Origin: Deltaproteobacteria bacterium
GTDB lineage: Bacteria > Desulfobacterota > Binatia > Binatales > Binataceae
Assembly: GCA_021780755.1 (NCBI GenBank)
Contig: JAJXYF010000005.1
Coordinates: 1 to 64,000, forward strand
Direction: 5' to 3'
Length of the DNA: 64,000 nucleotides
Shown here: piece after piece, positions 46,344 through 56,100 of the stretch
Numbering within the stretch: position 1 is the stretch's first letter
Layout: each line of letters opens with the position of its first letter
The notes under the pieces: model-generated
The model's input: the letters and a program-made list of their open reading frames with translations, nothing else
What the model was told of the DNA's origin: nothing
Databases searched by the model: none
Program-made: the position numbers and the translations under genes

Positions 46344-46904
46344 TCACTTTGCGATTCGCGCGGCGGTCGGGATCCCGGTCGGCAAGCCGTCGATACTCTC
46401 GAGGTTTTTGTCCCGCTGATACTTCACGGCCTCGTCGTCGCCGCGGCTTTCCCAGTACTTGCGCAGAGTGTCCCGTTGCTCGAGCCCTTCGCGTCGCGGC
46501 ACGCCGTACCCGCATGAGGTCATCGCGGTCTCGACGTCGATCTCCATGATTTGCCGCACGCCGGGCTCCGCGGGAAACATCGCGAGGTATTCGCTCCACT
46601 GCCGGTCGCCCCGATGAATCGCGCGGCCGCTGCCGTACAGCCGCGCGATACGCGCGGTTTTGTCGAATGAGCAGAACATGATCGTGATGCGCCCGTTTTC
46701 CAGCAGGTGTGCCGCCGTCTCATTGCCGCTGCCGGTGAGGTCAAGGTAGAGCACGCGATTGTCGCTGACCACGCGAAACGTATCCATCCCCTTGGGCGAC
46801 AGGTTGATCCTTCCTTCGTGCGGCGCGGTCGCGACGAAGAACACCTTCTGTTTCGCGATGAACTGTTTCAGCTCGGCCGTGATCGTCTTGTACCATTCGG
46901 ACAT
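46344..46904 (-). CDS. Pyridoxamine 5'-phosphate oxidase family (FMN-binding split barrel) protein
   Basis: FFVATAPHEGRINLSPKGMDTFRVVSDNRVLYLDLTGSGNETAAHLLENGRITIMFCSF. Confidence 0.88.
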   Translation of the reverse strand: MSEWYKTITAELKQFIAKQKVFFVATAPHEGRINLSPKGMDTFRVVSDNRVLYLDLTGSGNETAAHLLENGRITIMFCSFDKTARIARLYGSGRAIHRGDRQWSEYLAMFPAEPGVRQIMEIDVETAMTSCGYGVPRREGLEQRDTLRKYWESRGDDEAVKYQRDKNLESIDGLPTGIPTAARIAK

Positions 46905-47429
46905 AAGCGCGCCCTCACTCTGACCCGGCGTCACCGCGCGGTACCCCCGCTCGGCGTCCTGGGCAACCGATCACGGTCGCGATTCGGCCATTAATCAACT
47001 TGCCATACTGAGTATATAATGTGACAGCATCAAAAGTGTACTCTGTCGGCTGAAACCTTCATTCCGCCCCGTCCGCTTGGCCATTAGTTAATCATTTGAC
47101 CATCGGATGTTCGCACGGCCGTCATCCTGCCGAACAATCTTTGTGCGTATGCTGACGCCCGAGGGGGTCAGTCGTCTCGTTCCGGTCGGTTGGGGAGAAG
47201 GGCGGTATTTTGGTGGTTCGGGCGGCGCGACCAGCGGCATGGTTCCGCAGATGCCGGGTGCGAGCGGTATGCCTTCGATGCCCAAGCTGCCCTGAAGTAC
47301 ATGGCATCTCTCCACGATAGTTAGTTCAGTATCGATGCGCATCGCGCGCGGCGGTCGCTTGACAAACCGTCCCCACTGGTAGTGCACTCGTAGTGGATAG
47401 TCAATCTCGCCTGGGGGAGGTCATTCGCG

Positions 47430-48551
47430 ATGGCCCGTATAATCGATGCCGACGGACATATCGTTGAGCCGCGCAAGCTGTGGGAGGAATACGTCGAGCC
47501 CGAATTCCGCGATCGCGTCGTGCGCGTTCAACGCGGCGCCGACGGCCTCGACGAGTTCTGGGTCAACGGCGAGCGCCGCCGCGGCCCCGGTGGTTCAATC
47601 GTCGCCTCGGTCATTCCCGGCGGCTATCTCGACCCCGCGCGCACCCGCGCCGCGGCCTGGGAGGACATCCTCCCCGGCAGTTGGGACCCGCACGCGCGCA
47701 TCAAGGTGCTCGACGAAGAGGGCATCGACGTCTCCTTCCTCTACCCGTCCTTCTATTTGATCTACGGTGACCTCGAAGATCCGCGCCTCGCCGCGGCCGC
47801 CTGCCGTGCCTACAACAACTGGATGGCGGACTTTTGCCGGCCCTATCCGAAGCGCCTCTACGGCGTCGCCCCGATGCCCATTCAAGACATCGATCTCGCC
47901 GTCCGTGAAATGCGCCGGGTGGTCAAGGACCTCAACTTCAAGGCGGTCTTCATCCGGCCCAACCCCTACAACCATCGACGGCTGTGCGATCCCGCCTACG
48001 ACGTTTTCTGGCGCGAGGCGCAAGCTCTCGATATCCCTGTCGCGGTGCATTCGAGCTTCGGCACCAAGATGCCCGCGCTTGGCGCCGACCGCTATCTGCA
48101 CGACACTTTTTCCTTTCACATGGTCTGTCATCCCTTTGAACAGCAGGCCGCCTGCATGGACGTCATTTGCGGTGGAGTGCTCGAAAGGTTTCCACGACTG
48201 CGCATCGGTTTCCTCGAGTCGGGCGTCGGATGGGCGGGCTACTGGCTCGATCGGATGGACGGGCATTACGAAAAAATGGGCGCGATGGCGCCGTGGCTGA
48301 AAAAGCGCCCGACCGAGTACTTCGCGGAACAATGTTACCTGTCGTTCGATCCCGACGAACGCACACTCGCCGCAATGTGCGAGCTCGGTCTCGACCGCAA
48401 TATTCTGTGGGGCTCAGATTACCCGCACTTTGATTGCACCTACCCGGGTGTAGTCAAACAGATCGAGAATGCGGTGAAGGTCCTGCCGCCGTCGGCTCGC
48501 CACAATATCCTGACGGCGAATCCGGCCCGATTTTACCGCCTCGCCGAATAG
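47430..48551 (+). CDS. Amidohydrolase-related TIM-barrel protein
   Basis: MARIIDADGHIVEPRKLWEEYV; GSDYPHFDCTYPG; GGGGGAGG upstream. Confidence 0.9.
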   Translation: MARIIDADGHIVEPRKLWEEYVEPEFRDRVVRVQRGADGLDEFWVNGERRRGPGGSIVASVIPGGYLDPARTRAAAWEDILPGSWDPHARIKVLDEEGIDVSFLYPSFYLIYGDLEDPRLAAAACRAYNNWMADFCRPYPKRLYGVAPMPIQDIDLAVREMRRVVKDLNFKAVFIRPNPYNHRRLCDPAYDVFWREAQALDIPVAVHSSFGTKMPALGADRYLHDTFSFHMVCHPFEQQAACMDVICGGVLERFPRLRIGFLESGVGWAGYWLDRMDGHYEKMGAMAPWLKKRPTEYFAEQCYLSFDPDERTLAAMCELGLDRNILWGSDYPHFDCTYPGVVKQIENAVKVLPPSARHNILTANPARFYRLAE

Positions 48552-48621
48552 TCAGTCGCGCCCCGGCCACGCGCCGCGCGCATGAGGGAATTGTGACCGC
48601 GCGCGGCAGAAACTCGAATCA

Positions 48622-49185
48622 CTATGCGAGCCGTTCGATCGCGAATAGTACGGCGAGGATTACAAGTATGATCCCAGCCGCGCGTTCGGCGTTGCGTTCA
48701 TAGCGTTCGCCGAGGCGCGCGCCAAATGCCAGTCCGATCGAGGTGAAGGCCGTGGTGGTAATCGACACGGTGATCAGCAGCGGCAGCAGAGGTATCGCCA
48801 ATGCGGGAAGCGCAATACCCACTCCGAGGGAATCGAGGCTTATCGACAGCGAAGCGAACAGCAGGCCCGCCCCCGTGGTCGCGTCGAATGTCGCCTCCGA
48901 CGAGTTGCGCAGCGAGCTTCGAATCATCAGCAGGCCGATTGACGCCAGCAGCGCGAAGCCGATGTACGCGGCGATCTCGCCGAGCATCCGGCTCGCACCC
49001 GCACCCAGTACGTAGCCGATAACCTGCATCGCAATCTCGGAACTGGCGAAGGCGATTCCTACGCGCGGTCCGGCACCGTCGGGCAATCCGGCGACGCCCA
49101 CACCCAGCGAAACCGCCAAAACGTCAAGTCCCACCGCGAGCGCCACCGCGACGACCTTTCCCAGCACGATCAAATCACGGTGCAT
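48622..49185 (-). CDS. MntP-like manganese efflux/membrane protein
   Basis: Six-TM-like, duplicated ALAVGLDVLAVSLGVGVAG and SLSISLDSLGVGIALP Asp-containing repeats. Confidence 0.75.
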   Translation of the reverse strand: MHRDLIVLGKVVAVALAVGLDVLAVSLGVGVAGLPDGAGPRVGIAFASSEIAMQVIGYVLGAGASRMLGEIAAYIGFALLASIGLLMIRSSLRNSSEATFDATTGAGLLFASLSISLDSLGVGIALPALAIPLLPLLITVSITTTAFTSIGLAFGARLGERYERNAERAAGIILVILAVLFAIERLA

Positions 49186-49566
49186 TTCGAATCGGTTCCC
49201 TGACAGCGCCGTAACCAAGAGAATCAGAGGGCGTCATTTCGATGCGGAGTCGCGTCGGCACGCCGAAGCGCTCGCTGCTGCTTTCGCCGCGCCGGTGGTG
49301 GGCCATGCCGCCAATGCCGCTGCGATCGTCCGGCGCAGGGCCGCCCGCCGGCATCGTCCACGGATGCGCGGGCGGGCGGGTGGAGGCCCAGGGCACAGGC
49401 TGTCGGCTACCGGATTTGCACCGTCCTGATCGCGCTTTCGCTTCTGTCAGGCGGGGTCGTCGATCTGTTGCGCCCGTCTGTTACGGGCCGACAGCACTCC
49501 GGCGTGCCTTCGCATGGACGCCAGCGCAAACGGTTCCCCCTTTCCCATCATCGATCCCTGCGCCCG

Positions 49567-49941
49567 CTACTTCTTGCAGAAGGTGCGCACGTAGGCGACC
49601 AGCCCCTTAATCTCTCCGTCGTCGAACGCTTGTTCCCACGGCGGCATATCGCCCGGCAGATTCACCGCCGGGCCGCCCTCCTTGATCGCTTTGAACATGG
49701 TGTCGTCAGAGATTTTCGACATCGTAGCGCAATCGGCAAAATCGCGCGGACGGGTCTTGAGTGTTGAAGCATTAACGCCGTCGCCATGTCCGGTCGGACC
49801 ATGGCACTTCGCGCAATAGATGGTGTATTGGCTCGCCGGGCTGTCGCCATCGTCGCCGGCCGCCGCGCGCTGAATCGTTCCCGCGATCGCGATGACACAC
49901 ACGAGTGCCGCCGTTCCAATCATGGTTCGGGCTCTTCTCAC
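49567..49941 (-). CDS. c-type cytochrome, single heme motif
   Basis: Signal peptide; YTIYCAKCHGPTGHGDGVNASTLKTRPRDFAD. Confidence 0.88.
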   Translation of the reverse strand: MRRARTMIGTAALVCVIAIAGTIQRAAAGDDGDSPASQYTIYCAKCHGPTGHGDGVNASTLKTRPRDFADCATMSKISDDTMFKAIKEGGPAVNLPGDMPPWEQAFDDGEIKGLVAYVRTFCKK

Positions 49942-49969
49942 TACTTGCCTCTCCTTGAAAATCCACCAC

Positions 49970-50251
49970 TTAGCGTGCCTTCAAATACTGCAATATCGCT
50001 TTGGCGTCGTCGGGCGGGATGTTTCCGACCGTCCGCATGTGCATGATGATCTGGTCCCACTCATACGGCGCCTTCTCGGATCCGGGCCGCGCGTTATGGC
50101 AGGTGTTGCAGTACACGGGCCACAGCCTCGCACCCTCGCGGAACAGTCGTCGCTGCTCGGCCACACTTGGATTCTCCTGCGCCAAAACCGGCGCACCCGC
50201 CGATCCGATCGCGAGAGTTGCCAGTACGATTGCCGCGAATATTTTCCTCAC
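49970..50251 (-). CDS. Small c-type cytochrome-like protein
   Basis: Signal peptide; LWPVYCNTCHNARPGSEKAPYEWDQIIMHMRTVGNIPPDDAKAILQYLKAR. Confidence 0.8.
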   Translation of the reverse strand: MRKIFAAIVLATLAIGSAGAPVLAQENPSVAEQRRLFREGARLWPVYCNTCHNARPGSEKAPYEWDQIIMHMRTVGNIPPDDAKAILQYLKAR

Positions 50252-50265
50252 GACGGTGACTCCGC

Positions 50266-51786
50266 TCAGAATCCGACCGTGAATTGCGTCAGGAAGGCGC
50301 GGTCGTTGGGAGTCGCGCCCACCGGTGTCTCGGCGCCGGTCGAGGAAACGAATACTCCTCCGGCGTGCGGCAATTCGAGGTCGAATTCATTCTGCCAGAC
50401 GATCGACGGTGCGAACCAATAGTCCAGACCCAAAGCCACTTCGCGAGCGTGTGGCGCGTAAGTGGACGGCGAACCGTTAACGCCGAAATCGGGCACCAGT
50501 CCGACCTGCATGCCGCCCATACCGACCCCGGTGGCGCCCGCGATGTCATCGGTTGAAACGCCGCGCTGGTTAACTCCCGAATAACGCACCAGCGGCTCGA
50601 ACCGATGGAGATAGCCATTGAGCGTATCGGAAAGGAACGGGACATTAAGACCGTTCAAGAAGTAGCCGGCCTGCAGGTACCATCCCTGGCGATTGTCGGA
50701 CGCCTGTCCGTTGGGCATCTGGCGGTACGCCTCCAGCCATTCACCGCGGGTTTGCAGGTTATCAATGAAGTAGTTGAAATCCACGCCCCACGAGGTGAGC
50801 CACTTTCCATTTGTCCATTTGCCATCGTAGGTGGACGCCCCGAGCTCGAGCCGGCCCATTTCCAAATCAAGCGGGAGCGGATAGATGCGGAAGCGCGCAC
50901 CGATTGATTTGCCGTTGGTCTGGCTGTTGGCGACCGCCGTCGGACTCGAGACCGCGGCGCCGAGGACCGACGAAGTGTAGTTGGGGCCGTTGCCGCCCCA
51001 CACCGTGTAATCGAAATCCTGACCGAGCTTGCCGAACTGCATGCCACCGCGAAGCTGGACTCCGATCTCCCCCGGCGGAACCACCGGCTCGACCCCAAAC
51101 GGCAGCGGCGCCGTCACAAACCGGTTCACCCACATTGGGCTTTGGTCCTCGTACCAGTCACCGAATGGTTGGTCATAAAGCCCCGCTACCACCGTCAGGT
51201 AATTGTTAACAAAGATCTGAAAATCGGCGGTTGACAGATCAGTTCCCGTCCCGGTGCTGCCGAACCCCGCGCTGAGCACGCCCTGGAACAATATCCAGTC
51301 AGTCGGGCGGTACAGAATCATCGGCTCCCAGTCAGCAAAGAACGAGTTCTGGGACCCATGATGAAGGTCGTTGAAGGCGCTGCTTTGTTGGTCGTAGGTA
51401 AAGTTGCCGCCGGCAGCTCCGGTCACCGTGAAAGTGTGTGTTCCGAGGTATCGATCGAAGACGTCGCCGAACTGTGACGGCGCCATCGGCGCATCGACCT
51501 TGGTCTGCAGCGTTTCGATCTTTGTGCTGGTGTCGGTTTGCAGCTTCTGATTGGCGGCTTTCAGTTGCTGATTCTGGTCCTGGATCTCGCCGACTTTCTG
51601 CTCAAGAGTTTGGATTTTCGCTTCGTCCCGTTCCTTGTCGGCCTTCAGTTCCTCAATTTCCTGCATGATCCGTCTGAGCGTCTGCGCCTCGGTCGCGGCG
51701 GCGCTCGCCCTGGCCGGACACACCGAGGCGATAATCAAGATGCCGCCGAGAACCAGGCACAGCCTTCCCAACGTCTCGTGGGCCAT
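50266..51786 (-). CDS. Putative outer-membrane porin with N-terminal coiled coil
   Basis: Signal peptide, EIEELKADKERDEAKIQTLEQKVGEIQDQNQQLKAANQKLQ coiled coil, alternating beta-barrel-like body ending ..RAFLTQFTVGF (C-terminal Phe). Confidence 0.75.
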   Translation of the reverse strand: MAHETLGRLCLVLGGILIIASVCPARASAAATEAQTLRRIMQEIEELKADKERDEAKIQTLEQKVGEIQDQNQQLKAANQKLQTDTSTKIETLQTKVDAPMAPSQFGDVFDRYLGTHTFTVTGAAGGNFTYDQQSSAFNDLHHGSQNSFFADWEPMILYRPTDWILFQGVLSAGFGSTGTGTDLSTADFQIFVNNYLTVVAGLYDQPFGDWYEDQSPMWVNRFVTAPLPFGVEPVVPPGEIGVQLRGGMQFGKLGQDFDYTVWGGNGPNYTSSVLGAAVSSPTAVANSQTNGKSIGARFRIYPLPLDLEMGRLELGASTYDGKWTNGKWLTSWGVDFNYFIDNLQTRGEWLEAYRQMPNGQASDNRQGWYLQAGYFLNGLNVPFLSDTLNGYLHRFEPLVRYSGVNQRGVSTDDIAGATGVGMGGMQVGLVPDFGVNGSPSTYAPHAREVALGLDYWFAPSIVWQNEFDLELPHAGGVFVSSTGAETPVGATPNDRAFLTQFTVGF

Positions 51787-52124
51787 CGCTTGCTTCCTTC
51801 CAATCGCACCTCATTAAGGCGCGTTCCATTGAGTCCGCATGCAGTCCGAGGGCCACACGGGATCGTCCACGCGGAGAGGCAAAAAATTGCGTGTTCCGTG
51901 GGGCAATATAATAGCAAATGCTTGCGCAGGATACTTTATAATAAAGAATTGCCGTTCTTCCAAGAACCAAAGAATTTGCTTTTGAGCACATTCGAAGATC
52001 CCAATGTGCTTCCATCGCGCCTCCGCCGATTCCCGAAAGCCCGACACCAGTCGTGCGGTCGCTCTCACTGGAACTCGCCACTACGATCTGGCAGGATCCT
52101 ACGGAACCGATTTCCCGTCCTCAT

Positions 52125-52210
52125 GCCGAGGTGGCGAAACGGCAGACGCAGTGGACTCAAAATCCACCGTGGGTAACCACATGGGGGTTCAAGTCCCCCC
52201 CTCGGCACCA
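52125..52210 (+). tRNA. tRNA-Leu (anticodon CAA)
   Basis: GCCGAGG acceptor pairing with CCTCGGC-A-CCA; anticodon stem-loop GTGGA-CTCAAAA-TCCAC; long variable arm; GGTTCAAGTCC T arm. Confidence 0.95.
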
Positions 52211-53181
52211 AACTTCAGCTCTATGGGACCGCAGCCCGCCTGTCGGGTCGAAAGTTGGACGAGTTTCAGCGTCCCTTCGAACAATCATTCTCGGTGCTGG
52301 TAAGCAGCGCTTCGCAACTCAGATTAACAGATTAGGTAATCGATTCAGCGAGGATCGGTATTATTTGTTCTCTCAATAACTAAACGCTCTTTCGTCTTGA
52401 TTTCATTGCGTCCACACTAAGCCTAGAGTGTTTGCTATTAAGCGCCTGCCCGGTTAGTCGGTCGCAACCCATCGCAAAAGCGGTTGATGCGTGGAGAACA
52501 GCCTTGTGAAAAGGGCATTGACGAAATTTTTGGGCTTCGTCGTCGGTCATGATCGGGGCGCGAAGATCGACCTATCGCATCGGAACTACTGTATTTGTGG
52601 CGCACTGAAGCCGGAGGTTGGAGCGCGGGGAAGCGCCGTGTCTTTGAACAGAGCGAGTCCCGAGCGGAGCATGAACACGGCGGGGAAATAGGCGCCGGGC
52701 CAACGCCCGCGGGAGACACTTCATCCGATGCCTGCACTGCGACAATCGCCGCACCGCGGTATCCCGGCGCCGTCACATTTATAGCCGGATCGCTGCTCCA
52801 GCCATGATTAGGCTGAGCATCGCGAGCGACATTAGTAACTTCGGTAAGCTCGATCCGAAAGGAGTCCCGAAAGCGCGGACCCAACGAGTCGAGACGCGAG
52901 AACCTTGGTGTGTTAATCGAAGAAATGACCGCGCAAGCGAGCTTGGATTCACTCTTGGTCCAGCGACGCCGTCCCACGCAGAGCTATCGATGACCAACGT
53001 GGGCGAACACGGAAAGCCTCCGATACTCAATCGCAAAGGGGCCTGGTCACTGCCGAGCGTTTTGCTGCGCTGGCTGCTCGGTTGAGACGGGCGACTTGAA
53101 TGCGGGACTGCCGTCTCGCGTCCTCCCGCGCCTCACGATCCGATTACAAAAGCATTCGCGGATGAGCGGCTGGACGAAGCT

Positions 53182-56100
53182 TTGGTCCAGCGAGTCACGG
53201 CGAGTTCATCGCGCCCAAAGGCCGTTGTGAAGAATATTTTCCAACACGTATTAAAGAGTGCCGCGGCCGGCTTTCCGCCCGAAACGGACGAGCCGATTCG
53301 CGCTGAGTTATTCAGCATCGAACGCCTCGAACAGCATGCCGAGAGCCTCGCGCACGCGCAGCGGATTACGATCAGGCGGGGCGCCGGCCGAGACCTGAGG
53401 CACCGGCTCCATGACAACGGCCGGGTGCTGCTCGAAGCGTACGGCGCCACCGTCAGAGCGGTGCGGGAGGAACGCGCGATTACCGCGGCGGCCGAGTGGC
53501 TGATCGACAACTTTTACGTGGCGCAGGAGCAGATTCGCGAGATCAGCGAGGACCTTCCGCGTGGCTTTTACCGTGGGCTGCCCAAGCTCGCCGACGGGCC
53601 ATTGAAGGGTTACCCGCGCGTTTTCGGCGTGGCGTGGGCGTTCGTCGCGCATACGGACAGCCGCTTCGAGCCGGAGCAGTTGTGCCGGTTTGTGCGCTCC
53701 TATCAGCGCGTGCAACCGCTCACGATGGGCGAACTCTGGGCGGTCGCGATAACGCTGCGAATCGTGCTGGTGGAGAATTTGCGGCGCGCGGCCGAGCGCA
53801 CCGTGAACGATCGGGCCGCGCGCCAGGCCGCGGATGCACTGGCCGATCGCCTGCTGGGAGTCGGCCGGCATGAAGCCGAGGCCCCGGCGGCCGCTTTGCG
53901 GCGATTCGATAAGCAACCGGTGCCGCGGGCCCTCGCGGTTCAACTCGTCCAGCGCCTGCGCGATCAGGATCAGAAGGTGACCCCCGCGCTGGTCTGGTTA
54001 GACCAACGTCTGGCCGCCATGGGCACGACCGCTGACGAAGCGGTCCGCGCCGAGCATCAGACCCAGGGCGCGATGAACGTGACCGTGCGTAACGTGATCA
54101 CGAGCATGCGCATGATATCCGCCGTCGATTGGGCGGAGTTCTTCGAGAGTGTGAGTCTCGTCGATGCCGCGCTGCGCGCCGACAGCGACTTCGCCGAAAT
54201 GGATTTTCCCACTCGGGATCGCTACCGGCATGCGATTGAGGAACTGGCGCGCGGCTCGGGCCAACCGGAACTCGAGGTCGCCCGTCATGCCATCGCGGCG
54301 GCAAAGCGCGCGGTGGCCGTGCCGGCCATCGGCCGCTGTGAGACCGCGGAGATTATGCGGGAGACCGGCTATTACCTCATCTCGAAGGGGCGGCGCGTTA
54401 TCGAGCGGGAGATCGGATTCCGGGTTCCGATCGGCGAATCGCTGGTGCGGGCCAACGCGGCGGTCGGCATTCTGGGTTATGTCGGGACGCTCGCGATAAT
54501 CGGCGTGTTCATTCTGATCCTGCCGTTGATTGGCGTGGCGGAGTTCGGCGTCACCGGATGGATTTTATGCTTGCTCGGATTGCTCGCCATCGCACCGGCC
54601 TCGGACGCTGCCGTGGCGCTGGTCAATCGCGGCGTTGCGAGCGCCGTCGGGGCCCGAACTTTGCCGGCGATGGAGCTTGCCCACGGAGTGCCGGCGGGCC
54701 TGCGCACGATGATCGTGGTGCCCACGCTCTTGACGACCCCGGCAGAACTCGCGGAGCAAATCGAGAGCCTCGAGGTGCATTACCTGGCGAGTCAGGATGG
54801 CGACTTGTGCTTCGCGCTGCTCTCGGACTGGACCGACAGCGCCACCGAGAATGCGGCGGATGATGACGACCTGCTGGAGGCCGCCGCGGCCGGAATCGCG
54901 CGGCTGAATCAACGCCATGGATCGGCTGCGGACGGCGCGCGCTTCTTTCTGCTCCATCGCCGGCGGATCTGGAACGAGGGGCAGGGAAAGTGGATCGGAT
55001 GGGAACGCAAGCGCGGCAAGCTGCACGAGCTGAACCGCCTGCTGCGCGGGGCCACCGACACGACCTACGCGGCGATCGGCGGCCGTCCGCCCATCGTACC
55101 CGCCGGCGTTCGCTACGTGATCACGCTCGACGCCGATACCCGGCTACCGCGCGGAACTGTCAGACGGCTGATTGGGAAGATGGCGCATCCGCTCAACCGG
55201 CCGCGGCTCGAGGCCGAGAGCGGGCGGGTCGTCGAGGGCTACGCGGTGCTGCAACCGCGAGTTACCCCGTCGTTGCCGAGTGGTCGCGAGGGTTCGCTGT
55301 TCCAGCGCATCTTCACCAGCCCGAGCGGATTGGATCCCTACGCCTTCGCGGTCTCTGACGTGTACCAGGATCTCTTCGGCGAAGGTTCATACAGCGGCAA
55401 AGGAATTTACGATGTGGACGCCTTCGAGGCGGCGCTCGACGGCCGGCTGCCCGAGAGCGTGATCCTCAGTCACGATCTGCTCGAGGGAATTTTCGCGCGC
55501 GCCGGATTGGCGTCCGATATCGAGGTGGTCGAAGAGTTTCCATCGCGCTACGACGCCGCTGCGGCGCGCCAGCATCGCTGGGCCCGCGGTGATTGGCAAC
55601 TGCTGCCGTGGGTCTTTGGCCGAGGCCGGGATTCCACCGGCGACCAGCGCCGAACCGCGATTCCTTTGATCGGCCGCTGGAAGATGATGGACAATCTGCG
55701 GCGGACGCTGTCGGCGCCGGCCGCGTTTCTCGCGTTGTTGGTGGGATGGACGCTGCCGTTGGCCGCCGCCGCGATGTGGAGCGGGTTCGTGGTGGCGACG
55801 CTTGCCCTACCCACACTTTTGCCGGCTTTTCTCGGGATAGTGCCGCGCCGGCGCGGGCTCTCCCAGCGAAGACATTGGTTCGCGGTCGGTACCGACTTCG
55901 CCCTTTCCCTGTCGCAGGTCGCCCTCCTGATCATTTTGCTTGCCCACCAGGCATGGCTGATGACCGACGCAATCGTGCGCACCTTCTTTCGCATGTTCGT
56001 CAAACAACGGCGCTTGCTCGAATGGGTAACCGCCGCTCAGGCGAGGCTCAGCACCGAACTCGACCTCGCCGGATACTATCGCTGGATGGCGGGCGGTATC

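Noticed and set aside
47107-47295. 62-aa ORF ending GGSGGATSGMVPQMPGASGMPSMPKLP
   Set aside because: Met/Gly/Pro-rich tail looks intriguing but there is no good ribosome-binding site or domain; kept only as a note.
49186-49500. Possible Mn riboswitch (yybP-ykoY) upstream of the MntP-like gene
   Set aside because: I looked for the conserved loop sequences and did not find them; an Rfam scan would be needed to reopen this.
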